From Heterocephalus glaber (taxonomy: Eukaryota > Chordata > Mammalia > Rodentia > Bathyergidae): a stretch of 64,000 bases of DNA. Position numbers and translations under genes: made by a program. Positions within the stretch are counted from its first letter, which is position 1. The number at the start of each line of letters is the position of its first letter. The stretch is from the NCBI RefSeq assembly GCF_000247695.1, contig NW_004624734.1, forward strand, positions 8,697,218-8,761,217, in the 5' to 3' direction. The notes below the pieces were generated by a model. It had not been told where the DNA came from and did no database searches. It was given only the letters and a program-made list of their open reading frames with translations. Positions 25,501 through 33,391 of the stretch are shown here, piece by piece.

Positions 25501-28500
25501 AAAACTTTGTCCCTACTCCATCCCTGTTTTTTGTTTTGTTTTGCTTGAGACAAGGTCTCCCTATGTAGATCAGGCTGACCTTGAACTCTTTATGAAGGCC
25601 AGGCTGGCCTGGAAGTCAGAGCAATCCTCCTGCCTCACCCTCCTGAGTGCTGGGATTACAGGCCTGCATGACCATGCCTGGTCATCCCTGGGTTTTTTTG
25701 TCTTGTTTTAGGCGCTGGGGACAGATCCAGGGCCTCATGCATACTAACAGCCCTGCCCTACTCCCCACTGTGAGATTTGGAAAACACAAGGGTCTGAGTA
25801 AAAACCACAGCCAGCCCTTTGGGAGCCCTGCCTGCCCACCCACAGGCAGCCTTCTGAGCCCTCCTAACTCCGAGAGAGACACTTCATACCCTTACACTAC
25901 AGAGTGGAAACTAAAGCACAGGGTAATAGGTAACTTGTCCAGGGTCACACAGGCAGCAAGTGGAAGAGCTGAGATTCAAAGCCAGGTAAAGGCTTCATAG
26001 TCTATTCCATCACCACTTCCTGGAGTCACTCATTCAGAATTTGGCTTTTTCAAATATCCTAAACATGGCCATGAGCCAGCAATTACAAAAGGGCTTAACG
26101 GGTGTCACAGAGTCAACGCTCAGCATTTCTTCACTGTTTTCATGGTTAGCCTTCCCAGTTCACACTACATTAAAAGTCACAACTCAGATGACACGGTGAC
26201 TGCACCAGGAGCAGCCAACGATGGAAGTAATAACAAAAATGACAGAAAGCAGGCACCAGAAAAACAACAAAAACTCTCACAAAACCTGCAGTTCTTGGCA
26301 TTTAGTATTAGGGTTAAAGGAAAGGGTTAGAAAACTTTAACCTGTGGGCCAAATTCAACCTGCTAAGAATGTTTTTTACACTTTAAAACAGCTGGAGAAA
26401 AAAAACACACTCACAAAAGTAAGAATGTGACAGGGATGTATGCAGCTTGTAAAGCCTTAAAATATTTACAGAAACGCTGTTTAAACAAATAGCACAACTT
26501 TAATGCTCAAGGAACTCTGTGTGGATAACTCTCCCCTCTCCGCCTCACATAAGAGTTCTCACAATGTTGCCCAGGCTGCCTGGGAACTCCTGGGCTCAAG
26601 ACTCAGACTCCATTCTGAGTAGCTAGGACTACAGGCTCATGCCATCCTGCTCACCTAAGAAACTCTCCTGATTTACTTAAGCATTATCTCACACTGTTTT
26701 TACTTCTAACTTAATAAAGAGTACTCAAAGTGGCAAGTCTGAAAATGTGGAAACCAACATTCCAAGAAGAAATGGCTTCTAGACCTTTAGTAGGCAAACA
26801 TCCCTAGCTACACAATTTTTTGAGGGCCCAAGTTGTTTCTCTGGCTCAAGCATTAAAAGCATGTTGTGAAAAGAAAGGGAAAATGGCACTGGAAGCTCAA
26901 ATATCCCCTTGTGGATTGTGTACTGAGTAACAATGGGCCCTACAATTACAAACACATTTTCTTGAATATGTCAAAATTTGTTAAAACAAAATCTTCATTT
27001 GCTAAGGACATACAAGTTTGTGACAAAAGTAAACATATTTCGGAAGTATTTTTAAGCATATACCGTGCTAATAATTGATAGTGACTTCTTTTGGACATAG
27101 ATTTTTATTATACTAGTGCCCAGCTTCTTTTGATACCATGGCTCAGTAGGTACCTTCATCGAAATCTATCCCAGGGAGATAACAATCAATGCTGTTAAAA
27201 ATATGTCCGGTGTGATGGTGTAGAAAATAGTTTGTTTAGCTAGCTTATGAGTAAGGCAGCTAGCTGGCGGAAGGGCCTAAGATACAGTGGGGTGACCAGC
27301 CACACTGACAAAAATTGTGAACTGTGGATTAGGACTTGCATGGAATCCACCCACTCCCTGCTCAGATTGGAAGGGAGGTGCAGTCACTCCCTACTAAGAC
27401 CCTGAAGTTTGGGAAAGTTATTGCAAATTAACCAGTTCCTTCTGAGATCCCAATTTACTGTAAAGATTGTGAAAGAACTGGACTAGAGAGTCTTAGTCCC
27501 TATTGGTCATTTTAAATCCACAGAGTACCTGTGATAGGTAACCCCTAAACAATTTGTGCATCCTACTTGTCTATAAGTAATTCTAAATTGAGAGGCCACT
27601 GGGCAACCCACTTCCAGGACTACTCCTGTTTCTCAGGAGCTATTCCTAGTCCCCAATATACTTTTCCTATACTCACAGTGAGTTTGAGGCGAGCCTGAAC
27701 TATATAGTGAAACCCAGTCTCAAACAACTAAAAAAAATTATACAAATCTCAAGAAATAGTGCATAAAGTGTTCAGTCTTCCATGCTGAATTCTATGCCAA
27801 TCCCTTTGAAAATTAATTATACAAACATATATATGCATAGTTTTCACCCAACCTCCTCAACCAAATAAACAAATCTTTCCTCTCCAAGATTCATAAATCA
27901 CACCACTCATGTCAAAAGATTAGAGATTGTACCAGTCCTTCCTTGCCCACATATGTTCTGTTCCCAGTTCCGAAACATTCAAAAATGTTTTCTAAAAAGG
28001 AAAGCATTGCATCTAACATTTACTTAGATTTACATTACAAATATACACTATTCCATGTTTCTTTTGTTGTGTGTGAATTTTTAAGTGTCTTAAATGATCA
28101 TTCACAAGTACTTAAAACAAAAAATCCCCTGCTCCTGATTAATAGCCTCAGTAGTCACCTTCCAAACATGAACCGATTATGAAAGAAGACATATGCCAAA
28201 GTTATCCTGACAAAAGTTTCACTCACGCCCAAATGACTCGATAATTGTTCGTGAGAGAAGACCAGTTTCTCAAGATGCCACAAACAGTATCTTCAACAGT
28301 GTGGTAACTAAGGTGATAAAGAGCTAAGTAGATCAAAACAAAATATTCCAGTCAACCCCAACACCTAAAAACAAAGCCGGCCTGCAGATCCAGAAGAATG
28401 GGAATACGGAAAGAAACCAAACCCAAACATCCCGTAATAAAAAAAAAAAAAATTGTGACGACTTCCCCGCTTTGCAGCGTCCCGATTTCCTACTTCACTT

Positions 28501-29027
28501 CCTAAGTGTCAGGCCCTACAATGGCGAACCAAGGTCCCCGGCCTCGAAAGGCTCACGAAACAGTGCAGAAGGACGCGAACTTGACCCCAAAGATCCAAGG
28601 GCTCGGGACGTTCCATTATAGAACCCAGCAGCCAGAGAAGGAAAAGTTAACCGCACCAGGGGTGGGCCTGGGGGAGTGGGTGGAGTTGGGAAGGGCTGGG
28701 AGGCTTCCGAGAGGTGGCTGTAAGAGCGGGGGAGACAGAAGGAATCATCTGAAAAGGCTAGATGCTGCCCCGGCCCGCCCGGCCTGGCCAGGATCACGGA
28801 GCTAGAGCCTAAGCGGAGGAGGGCGCAGCAGGGGCTCCGTGGAAGATGCCCAACCCAGGCGCGGCAGGCGGGTGGCGCCCCTAGCCCCGACAAGTCGGGA
28901 TGGGGACGCTCGGCCCCACCCAGCCCTCCGGGAGGCCGGGGATGCCACATGCCACGCCCGCCACCGCTCCACGGACAGCTCCCCACCGAACGGAGACACT
29001 CACTTTCTCGTGGAAGATGGACTCCAT
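5539..29027 (-). CDS. ATXN3: Ataxin-3, exons 1-9 of the gene (3' end outside window)
   Basis: Ataxin-3 is a Josephin-family cysteine protease that trims ubiquitin chains and works with VCP/p97 in protein quality control, in cytoplasm and nucleus. Nine exons read on the minus strand with lengths 24 (coding), 165, 45, 86, 67, 88, 133, 167 and 94 bp. All have GT/AG junctions and intact phase, giving 869 coding bases (289 codons plus 2 nt). Visible features: catalytic Cys14 in SLCAQHC (exon 2), the catalytic His in YKEHWFTV (exon 5), the Asn in WFNLNSLL (exon 6), two ubiquitin-interacting motifs (exon 8), and the VCP-binding/nuclear-localisation patch RKRR (exon 9). Exon 9 is 3 bp shorter than the human 97 bp, as I remember it. 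Exons 10-11 (polyglutamine, third UIM) are not in bases 1-5538. Intron 8 carries an AMD1 retrocopy and the other introns are SINE-rich. No frame break is seen. Confidence 0.97.
5745..7528 (+). pseudogene. AMD1: Processed pseudogene of S-adenosylmethionine decarboxylase
   Basis: An intronless copy of AMD1, which makes decarboxylated S-adenosylmethionine for polyamine synthesis. It lies in ATXN3 intron 8, antisense to that gene. The former coding region runs from the ATG at 6068 to the TGA at 7043-7045. The proenzyme cleavage-site area, [23 protein letters not shown] and [17 protein letters not shown] are recognisable. It is broken by TAG at 6458-6460, a 2-base insertion just after (about 6468), TAG in place of a Cys codon near 6511, loss of about five codons near 6562, further shifts near 6660 and TGA in place of Trp at 6763. 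The 5' UTR is retained, including a relic of the six-codon MAGDIS uORF at 5762 (here M-A-T-D-I-S with its stop lost). AATAAA at 7506-7512 followed by an (AC)n tract suggests the 3' end. Non-functional. Confidence 0.95.
7529..7578. repeat. (AC)25 microsatellite
   Basis: Fifty bases of uninterrupted AC dinucleotides. It starts about 17 bases after an AATAAA of the AMD1 retrocopy, so it may have grown from the retrocopy's poly(A) tail. Confidence 0.95.
8297..8361 (+). other. Exon-like island antisense to ATXN3
   Basis: 65 bp with a strong acceptor (a run of C/T ending in TCTCTAG) and a strong donor (AGG|GTAAGC) on the plus strand. It is open in a plus frame and in a minus frame and contains several CpGs in an AT-rich intron. 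I do not recognise the peptide. It could be an exon of an antisense transcript, a fossil retrocopy fragment or chance. Confidence 0.3.
8765..8931 (-). CDS. ATXN3: ATXN3 exon 8 (two ubiquitin-interacting motifs)
   Basis: 167 bp, residues 203-259. It carries UIM1 ([14 protein letters not shown]) and UIM2 ([13 protein letters not shown]), the tandem helices that bind ubiquitin chains. Acceptor CTTTAG|AGTCC, donor GCAAG|GTATAA. The linker differs from human at a few positions ([12 protein letters not shown]). Confidence 0.97.
9008..9345 (-). mobile_element. Serial SINE insertions: B1, then two ID copies
   Basis: Reverse B1 (about 9012-9117), ID (9157-9234) and ID (9241-9330). The target TACACTAAAGRTTTT occurs three times, at about 9001, 9121 and 9332. 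Confidence 0.85.
9405..9565 (+). mobile_element. B1 SINE
   Basis: GAGCCAGGCATGGTGACACAT to GAAACCCTGTCTCAAAAA. Confidence 0.9.
9633..9775 (-). mobile_element. B1 SINE
   Basis: GAGACAGGGTCTCACTATG to CACCACCACACCCAGC. Confidence 0.9.
9812..9985 (+). mobile_element. B1-dID composite SINE
   Basis: B1 half (to CTTCTGTCAAAATAAAAA) followed by ID half (GGACTGGGATATAGCTCTG). Confidence 0.75.
10027..10110 (+). mobile_element. ID-like SINE
   Basis: GTATATAGCTCAGTGGGAG and GGTTTGATCCCCAGC; older subtype. Confidence 0.75.
10241..10373 (-). CDS. ATXN3: ATXN3 exon 7
   Basis: End of the Josephin domain and the start of the flexible tail (residues 159-203; [12 protein letters not shown] through LAQLKEQR). 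Acceptor TTGTAG|GTTAC, donor CAGAG|GTAAAA. Codon phase with exons 6 and 8 requires 133 bp, which sets the low boundary used here (uncertain by one base). Confidence 0.95.
10565..10945 (+). repeat. MIR SINE split by a B1
   Basis: The MIR-like head 'gcatagcatggtggaaaaat' is at 10569 and its tail 'cacttaagtctcagggcctt' resumes after 10796. The B1 between them is flanked by AAATGATGATTCTT on both sides (10620-10633 and 10783-10796). Confidence 0.7.
10634..10782 (-). mobile_element. B1 SINE with 14-bp target duplication
   Basis: Reverse B1 (GAGACAGGG... GGGCCTCCCAAGTGCCAGG). The perfect 14-bp duplication proves insertion into a MIR. Confidence 0.9.
10980..11180 (+). repeat. MIR SINE
   Basis: Follows the MIR plan: 'ggaatcacactgctggggtt', 'cccagctcttctgcttccc', 'agctgcatgatgtctgtcaa', then 'ctgtcttggtttcttca'. 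Confidence 0.7.
11860..11941 (+). mobile_element. 82-bp hAT-like MITE
   Basis: Terminal inverted repeats CAGTGGTGGCGAACCT and AGGTTCCCCATCACTG almost abut. Flanks are ATATATCA and ATATATAG, a decayed 8-bp target duplication typical of hAT elements. Confidence 0.7.
12110..12230 (+). mobile_element. B1 SINE
   Basis: CTGTAATCCCAGCTCTCGGG to CTCAAAACAGCAAAATAAA. Confidence 0.85.
12993..13080 (+). mobile_element. ID SINE
   Basis: GGGGCTATAACTCAGTGGTA with 'gcatgtgtgaggccctggg'; classic ID form. Confidence 0.85.
13275..13440 (+). mobile_element. B1 SINE
   Basis: Near full length: CACACCTGTAATCCCAGC, duplicated module, GAGACCCTGTCTCAAAAA. Confidence 0.9.
14226..14395 (+). mobile_element. B1-dID SINE ending in a 16-G run
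   Basis: B1 half to about 14322, ID half from GGGCTGGGGATATAACTCAG; the tail is an uninterrupted G16 (14380-14395). Confidence 0.8.
14989..15075 (+). mobile_element. ID SINE
   Basis: GGATGCAGCTCAGTGGTAGAG and GGGTTCAATCTTC. Confidence 0.85.
15327..15490 (-). mobile_element. Two tandem reverse ID-like SINEs
   Basis: GGTACTGGGGATCGAACTCGG occurs at 15330 and again at 15434, each after a T run. Confidence 0.85.
15975..16090 (-). mobile_element. B1 SINE
   Basis: Reverse B1, single 'gcagactggcctcaaacttg' module. Confidence 0.75.
16149..16236 (-). CDS. ATXN3: ATXN3 exon 6
   Basis: 88 bp, residues 130-159. Starts [12 protein letters not shown]; the Asn of the catalytic triad (Asn134) is in this motif. 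Acceptor TTCCAG|TGG, donor GAAG|GTAAAT. Confidence 0.97.
16370..16480 (-). mobile_element. B1 SINE fragment
   Basis: GAGACAGGGTCTCACCATG; about 130 bp upstream, by coordinate, of ATXN3 exon 6. Confidence 0.8.
16610..16830 (-). mobile_element. B1-dID or B1 followed by ID, reverse
   Basis: Reverse B1 (16612-16735) then reverse ID (16750-16825). Confidence 0.8.
17243..17330 (+). mobile_element. ID-like SINE
   Basis: GGATTTAGCTCAGTGGTTCC, GAGTTCGATCTCCGGTACCA, AATAAT-rich tail. Confidence 0.9.
17985..18370 (-). mobile_element. Old L1 3'-end fragment
   Basis: Plus strand begins TTTTATCAAGATATAATTGAC and later has ACTTTTGCATAAATGTAAC, TTTTTTCAGCTTATTTTGA and ACATTGTTGCATGTTGTC, the reversed order of L1M-type 3' UTR sequence. 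Confidence 0.6.
18690..18990 (-). mobile_element. Two reverse B1 SINEs
   Basis: First at 18693-18822, second at 18887-18985 (GTGTCTAGCTATGTTGCCC). Confidence 0.85.
19046..19130 (+). mobile_element. ID SINE
   Basis: GATATAGCTCAATGGTAGAA and GGGTTTGATCTCCAGTA; about 125 bp below ATXN3 exon 5. Confidence 0.8.
19256..19322 (-). CDS. ATXN3: ATXN3 exon 5
   Basis: 67 bp, residues 107-129. Contains [13 protein letters not shown], which carries the catalytic histidine (His119 in human numbering). Acceptor TTCTAG|AAATG, donor CAG|GTAATA. Confidence 0.97.
19737..19825 (+). mobile_element. ID SINE
   Basis: 'tgcttgcctagcacacatga' and GGGTTCAATTCCC; about 100 bp below ATXN3 exon 4. Confidence 0.8.
19925..20010 (-). 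CDS. ATXN3: ATXN3 exon 4
   Basis: 86 bp, residues 79-107 of the Josephin domain (starts [17 protein letters not shown]). Acceptor AAACAG|GTTATA, donor CCTAT|GTAAGG. The last codon is split 2/1 with exon 5. Confidence 0.97.
20155..20335 (+). mobile_element. B1-dID composite SINE
   Basis: B1 half to CTCCAGAAAGAAAAAA, then GGGCTAGGATTATAGG ID half ending CAATTTCCAGTACTG. Confidence 0.75.
20510..20790 (+). mobile_element. Head-to-head B1 pair
   Basis: A reverse B1 (20512-20625) meets a forward B1 (20630-20790), making a natural hairpin-forming inverted SINE pair. Confidence 0.85.
21390..21590 (+). mobile_element. Two ID SINEs
   Basis: 21393-21475 (GTGTAGTTCAGTGGTGGAA) and 21508-21582 (CCGAGGTTCAATCCCCAGC). 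Confidence 0.8.
21929..22013 (+). mobile_element. ID-like SINE with target duplication
   Basis: Flanked on both sides by ACAATGACTATAAAG (15 bp), so recently inserted; close to ATXN3 exon 3. Confidence 0.9.
22106..22150 (-). CDS. ATXN3: ATXN3 exon 3
   Basis: 45 bp, residues 64-78 ([15 protein letters not shown]). Acceptor GAACAG|CAG, donor CAA|GTAAGT. It is in phase 0 on both sides, so skipping it would keep the frame; a short ID SINE lies about 90 bp downstream of its donor. Confidence 0.97.
22300..22464 (-). CDS. ATXN3: ATXN3 exon 2
   Basis: 165 bp, residues 9-63. It starts [13 protein letters not shown] and so carries the catalytic Cys14, followed by the helical hairpin region of the Josephin fold. 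Acceptor ...ATTAG|CAAG, donor CAG|GTATGG. Confidence 0.97.
22985..23092 (-). mobile_element. B1 SINE fragment
   Basis: CCTCCTGAGTAGCTGCGATT and CCTGGC end. Confidence 0.75.
23230..23790 (-). mobile_element. Possible LTR remnant
   Basis: A moderately GC-rich block unlike its AT-rich flanks, with an LTR-like end on the minus strand (CTCTCTTGCTGGCTAGTCC region). No clear terminal repeats or target duplication. The open minus frames show no known domain. Confidence 0.3.
24665..24825 (+). mobile_element. B1-dID composite SINE
   Basis: AGCCAGGCATGGTAGTGCAT, then GGGCTTGGAAGTAGCCCAG and CAGTCCCCAGTACCA. Confidence 0.8.
25088..25180 (+). mobile_element. ID-like SINE
   Basis: GGGGATGTAGCCCAGTGGC and GAGTTTGATTCCCAGTA; tail partly (CA)n. 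Confidence 0.85.
25315..25400 (+). mobile_element. ID-like SINE
   Basis: GACGTAGCTCAGTGGTTCCG to GGTACC and A-tail. Confidence 0.9.
25545..25685 (-). mobile_element. B1 SINE
   Basis: GAGACAAGGTCTCCCTATG to GCATGACCATGCCTGG. Confidence 0.9.
25905..26010 (+). repeat. MIR fragment
   Basis: 'aacttgtccagggtcacac', 'aggcagcaagtggaagagc' and 'tgagattcaaagccagg' are the MIR core and tail. Confidence 0.7.
26325..26480. mobile_element. Old hAT-Charlie-type fragment
   Basis: Contains TGTGGGCCAAATTCAACCTGC and further on AAAGCCTTAAAATATTTAC, the pattern of the common Charlie-related 'gggccaaatccggcc' repeats. Diverged, no coding capacity. Confidence 0.45.
26545..26655 (-). mobile_element. Diverged B1/7SL-type SINE
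   Basis: 'tcacaatgttgcccaggctg', 'ctgggctcaagac' and 'gagtagctaggactacagg'. Confidence 0.65.
27213..27677 (+). mobile_element. Probable solo LTR (class I ERV-like)
   Basis: Starts TGTGATGGTGTAG and ends CCCCAATATACTTTTCCTA...ACTCACA, resembling the U3-to-poly(A) layout of gammaretroviral LTRs (TG...CA). The GCCACTGGGCAACCC stretch before the end fits R/U5. No viral genes. Confidence 0.45.
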
Positions 29028-29300
29028 GTTTATTTGTCTGGAGCCAACGGCCCCGCGCAGAACCAACCCCCTCCAGCTCCGCCCCCAATGCGGGTCCCGG
29101 TCCCACCCCTCCGCCCACTCCACCCACCGTGCTCACGTGCCTCGCGCTGACCAATCATACGTCAGAAGGAATACCACGTGGGCGGAGAACGAGTGAAGGC
29201 CGGGGTGGTAAGCGCAAAAAACACGTGACCTTAGTAGAGTCCTTATCACCTGTTATCCCGAGGTCTGGGGCTGCTGCAGCGCCGCCTTCCGCCTGGAGGA
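28800..29300 (-). promoter_or_regulatory. ATXN3: ATXN3 CpG-island promoter
   Basis: This GC- and CpG-rich block surrounds exon 1, in sharp contrast with the AT-rich flanks. Upstream of exon 1 (higher coordinates) are a CCAAT box (29151-29155), an ATF/CREB-like TACGTCA (29158-29164) and three CACGTG boxes (29134-29139, 29175-29180, 29222-29227). No TATA box is evident. Only the motifs are seen; their use is inferred. Confidence 0.8.
29004..29027 (-). CDS. ATXN3: ATXN3 exon 1 (coding part)
   Basis: Encodes MESIFHEK. The ATG sits in a strong context (AACATGG) and the exon ends at AAA|GTGAGT. The 5' UTR continues to higher coordinates inside the CpG island; the transcription start is not fixed by sequence. 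Confidence 0.96.
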
Positions 29301-29549
29301 TCTTCTGCACCTCCCACCCATTGCCATGGATTCTTGGATGTTTGGAGCCTGGGTGTTTGGATGAGGACCGCCCATCCGGGTTCTATGTTTTGTTTTCAGC
29401 TTGTTTGTACTTTCTACTTACTTCATCTGTATGCAGTTATTTAATATCTCCCGCCTTCTCACCCACTGAAAGCTTCAATTAAAAAAAAGATTATCATTAC
29501 ACTTCCCCAATACCTAGAATTTGTGTAAAAAGGATAGTTAATATCTAGA

Positions 29550-29705
29550 TAAGGCTTACTATACCCTAAGCACTTTTCTAAATGCTTAGCATATAAGTTT
29601 AATGCAGTAGCTTTGTATTATTGTTATACATGTGAGGAAACTGAGGCATGATAGGTTAAGAGCAGCAGAGCCCAAGGTCAGACAGTAAGTTGTCTTCCGT
29701 GTTAA
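29550..29705 (+). repeat. MIR SINE
   Basis: 'tgtgaggaaactgaggcatga' plus 'aggttaagagcagcagagccc' and 'aaggtcagacagtaag' match the MIR core. Confidence 0.75.
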
Positions 29706-30880
29706 AAAGCCAGGCAGCTTGTTACCAGTGTGTTGTGGACCTGAAGAGGAAATGTCAGGTGGGGGAAGTGAAAAGTCCAGCAAAAGCGTGTGGGAGTGAG
29801 AGGAGGGCTTGATGAAACTTAAGGGGTAGGATAGGTGCAGATCTTGCTCCTTGAAACTAGACCAGGATGTGCTTTTAAAAGGCAGTGGAAAGATAGAGAA
29901 CAATTTTACATTAAGAGACATGATCAGATTGGCATTTTAGAAGGATCACTGGCTGCAGAACAGAGCAATTGCTGTTAAAGGAAGTCTTCATGGGAGATGA
30001 TGGCGGTCTGTACCAGGGTTGTGGCTCGAGGATGGAGAGACCATTCTTAAAGATAATTAGTAGGGTGACACAAGAGAACTTGGTGAGGGACTGGAAAATG
30101 TGAGAGGAGTGTTAGGAACGACTTCTGTGTTTCTGTCCTACACAGCCACTACAGCAGGAGCGGTATTTGTTCAGATCAGAAACACCAGAGGAGGAGCAAG
30201 GTTTGGGGAAGAGAAAACAGGGTTTTTGTTTTGAATAAAATAAATTTAAGTATCTATGAGACATTCATATGTTGAGAAATGGGTAGATGTCAGGCCTAGA
30301 GCTCAAGTTGGTTTGAGCTGTAGGATGGGGATTTGTTAGTATAAAAAAAGGTAACTGAAATCATTAGAGTACATAAAATCATCTTAGAGAAAACCAACAG
30401 ACTGAAAAGATAGTTGGGTCCTGAGAGGTGAGAGGTAATAGTCAAAGAGGAGGTTAAAGCAGGAGGTTGTAATATGATGAAAAGCCCTGGGAAGAGAATG
30501 CTTCAGGGACCAGCCAGTGTCACTTGCTGCCAAGAGGTCAAGCAACACACGGACTTACAAGAGACCACTAAATTCTGTTCCTATGGAGACTGTTTTGGTG
30601 AATGCAAATTCAAGAGCACTAGAAGGAGCAGGGAGAGGTAAGGGAATGGAGGCTGTAGTGAGGAGCAAGTGCTCAAGGGGAGGACCTGGTTACCCTTTAC
30701 TGAACATTTCTGCATGTGGTCCATAATTCTATATTGGGGAAACATCCTTGTTAGGGAATTGTGGCTTAACCAAGGAAATAAGTTATAGTCTGAAGAAGTG
30801 GAAAAAAAAATGCAAACTGTTTTCTGGTATGTTTTAAAGGTACAGTCGTTGTCTTTCCACTGAATGAAGCCAGCTGTCTT
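29700..30880. other. Intergenic ATXN3-NDUFB1, ancient repeat-like, no gene
   Basis: Purine-rich stretch with the order 'gagacattcatatgttgag', 'ctagagctcaag', 'ccctgggaagagaatgcttc', 'tgctgccaagaggtcaag', like an old dispersed mammalian repeat I cannot name with certainty. No coding signal. Confidence 0.45.
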
Positions 30881-30883
30881 AGT

Positions 30884-31232
30884 ACTTTAAGTCTCTTCTA
30901 ACAAAATATCTCAGACTGGGTGATTTGTCAGTAGAAATTTATTGCTCACAGTTCTGGAGTCTGAGGAGTCTCAGATTAAGGCATCATTAAATTTGGTGTC
31001 TGGTGAGGGCCTGTTCCTCATTCATGGTGCCTTTCCTGTGTCCTCCTCACATGGCAGAAAGGCAAAGGAACAAGATCTGTAGGGCCTCTTGTATAAGGAC
31101 CTAATGCCCTTCTTAGGACTTCTGCCCTCATGAGCTAAGAAATGCCCAAGCTCCACTTCTTAATACTAACACATCAGGGCTTAGATTTCAGCATATAAGC
31201 TTTGAAGGGACAGACCTTCAGACCATAGCACC
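30884..31232 (-). mobile_element. ERVL-MaLR LTR, reverse orientation
   Basis: On the plus strand it opens with 'ctaacaaaatatctcagact' and 'tcacagttctggag' and closes with 'cagaccatagca', the reversed hallmark of MLT1/MST-type LTRs (start TGCTATGGTCTGAA on the minus strand). Confidence 0.7.
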
Positions 31233-32250
31233 GAGTATCTGGGAATCATTCTTGATTCCATTTGCATAACACTTCCACCTCACCCCTTACTCCAATTAGT
31301 CTGCACATGTTACACATCCACACCTAATTGTCTCTTCATTGCTATTGCTTGGTTCAAGCCTTCTTGGTTTCGTGTGTAGCCCAGTCTGTGGAACTCTGAC
31401 TGGTCTCCTGATTCCAGTCTCAGTATGTCTAATTCATAGCGTTGTCAGTGATCTTGCTTTCAAAAAACAAATCTTACTCAGTTTTTCATTTATTGAACAA
31501 AGGAAGTGTTACTGTGCATCAGAAAATGGGACTATAATCATGAAAAAGACAACTAGTACCACCTTCAAATAAATTATATTGGGAAGGATTCTTACACAGT
31601 TGTCTAAATCTTATTTCCTTTAAAATCCTTCAGTGGCTTACCATTACCTTCTGTTGCCACCTTAAAAAGCTCTTTGTGATCTGGGCCAATCCTTTATTCC
31701 ACTTTAACTCCCTGAATTTCTTCTGCTCCAGTCTAACCAACTTCTTCCCTTGACTTGGAAACTCTGTGCTACCACTATACCTTGTGCTTATCCATATTAC
31801 AGCACCTACTCCACCACAGTAGCTTTATTACTTAAATGCTGCTAAACTGTCACCTTGTGAGGGTCACAGGAGTCCTGGTCATTTTATCAAGGGTTGGTGT
31901 AGAGCAGTAAGACAAAAGAGTATGACCCTAATTCAGGAGGAGAAAGATGTTACTAAGTCCAAATACACCAAATAGATACACTTCTATATTATCTTGGACA
32001 ACTCAATTTTTCTTTAATGTACTTCCTTTCAATTTTATGTCACGTAAGATTGCACAAAATTTTTTTTTGAAGAGCAAAAGTTTTAAATTTAATAAACTGC
32101 AATTTACTAATTTTTAAAAACAATTTATACTTTGTGTTGAATTTAAGAAATCTTTGACAAACCCAAAGTCATTAAAATTTTCAGCTATATGATTTTTGCC
32201 AAATAAAATCTTTGCATCATCCTGTTAAAGTTCCCTTGAAGTATACTATC
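31233..32250. other. Intergenic, ancient repeat-like, no gene
   Basis: Contains 'tgactggtctcctgattccag', 'aaatccttcagtggcttacc' and 'gatctgggccaatc', a pattern seen in old dispersed mammalian repeats. No promoter or exon structure. Confidence 0.4.
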
Positions 32251-32632
32251 TTAGTCCACTTGCTACTACTCTAACAAAGTATCTGAGGCTAGGTGAGTTT
32301 ATAAAGAAAAGGGGTTTATTTCAGCTCACAGTTCTGGAGTTCCAAGGTCAAGGGCCACACCTGGTGATAGTTTTCTTGTTGGCAAAGTCCTGAGGTGGTT
32401 TAGAGCAATTCCTGACTGTATGTTTTTTCTGGTCTCTCTTCTTACAAGGCCACCAAAAATTCAATCATTGAGATTCAACCTTGATGACCTTACCTAACCC
32501 TAATCATCTCTCAAAAGTCTCAAACTCTATCTACCGCTGTTGATTGTTCCCACCACCTTAATATGTCACCATGGGGATTACATTTTCACCTATGAACTCT
32601 TAGGGAACACACTGGAACCATCATAGCACACA
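32251..32632 (-). mobile_element. ERVL-MaLR LTR, reverse orientation
   Basis: On the plus strand it opens CTTAGTCCACTTGCTACTAC, followed by GGTTTATTTCAGCTCACAG, and closes near GGAACCATCATAGCA. On the minus strand this is TGCTATGATGGTTCC and onward, as in MLT1/MST LTRs. Solo; no internal region. Confidence 0.75.
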
Positions 32633-32897
32633 CAGTTTTAAAAACATTTTTTTCTGAAAAAAAATTTGAGGGAAAAATTAGATATATAATTTAATAGTAT
32701 TGTGGTCCAAAGTGAGAAACAAAAAATTAAAATACTAATTACAAATTTAACACTTATGCATACAGACACTCAATAATTATTTTATAAACCAAGTGTATTT
32801 AAAACTTGAAAAAGAGAAGAGGAGGACATATCATGTATAAGTGGAAATTCCCTATTTAAATTGTCCCAATAAATGTGGTTTTTTTGTTTTTGGGGGG

Positions 32898-33020
32898 TTT
32901 TTTTTGGTCCTGGGGATCAAACTCGGGACCTTGGGCTTGCGAGGCAGGTGGAACCACTGAGCTGAATCCTCGGCCCAAAATTAACTTTTTTTTTGGTGCC
33001 GGGGATCGAACTCGGGACCA
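32898..33020 (-). mobile_element. ID-like SINE plus truncated second copy
   Basis: Full reverse ID 32907-32975, then a 35-base stub (32988-33019). CCAATAAATG lies on both sides of the array. Confidence 0.85.
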
Positions 33021-33119
33021 ATAAATGTTTTGATAAAAAAAAAAAAAAACTTGAAGACTAACTCAGCGAAAGTATAAAAAAGTATATAAAAGATCATCTC
33101 AGTAAGAAGTATAAAAGAT

Positions 33120-33270
33120 GCCAGGAGGGATGCACATACCTGTAATCCCAGTATTCAGGAGGCTGAGGCAGGAGGACCGTGAGTTCAAGGCCAGCCTGGG
33201 ACACAGAGCAAGTTGAAGGCTATCCTGGACTAGAGAGAGACCTTGTTCCCTCACCATCAAAAACAAATAA
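33120..33270 (+). mobile_element. B1 SINE
   Basis: CACATACCTGTAATCCCAG, duplicated module; just beyond the NDUFB1 3' end. Confidence 0.85.
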
Positions 33271-33338
33271 CAAAAACACCAAAAACAGTATAGAAAGAAT
33301 CACATTTCAAATTCTTATAATTAAATAACAAACATGTT

Positions 33339-33344
33339 TTTATT
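33339..33344 (-). terminator. NDUFB1: NDUFB1 polyadenylation signal
   Basis: AATAAA on the minus strand about 47 bases after the stop codon. The 3' UTR should therefore be only 60-80 nt, as is typical of this gene. Confidence 0.75.
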
Positions 33345-33391
33345 TCTCCCATAACTTTTAAAACATGAATATTCTGTAATTTAGCCACAGT

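Noticed and set aside
29028..29123. In-frame N-terminal extension of ataxin-3
   Set aside because: The frame is open upstream of the ATG but starts only at a GTG; the ATG context (AACATGG) is strong and matches the known start.
29151..29178. ER-stress element (CCAAT-N9-CCACG) in the ATXN3 promoter
   Set aside because: CCAAT and CCACG are present, but the spacer is 18 bases, not 9.
28516..29482. Long open frames on both strands around the ATXN3 promoter (up to about 210 codons)
   Set aside because: They lie in a CpG island where stop codons are rare, overlap each other and exon 1, and show no known domain.
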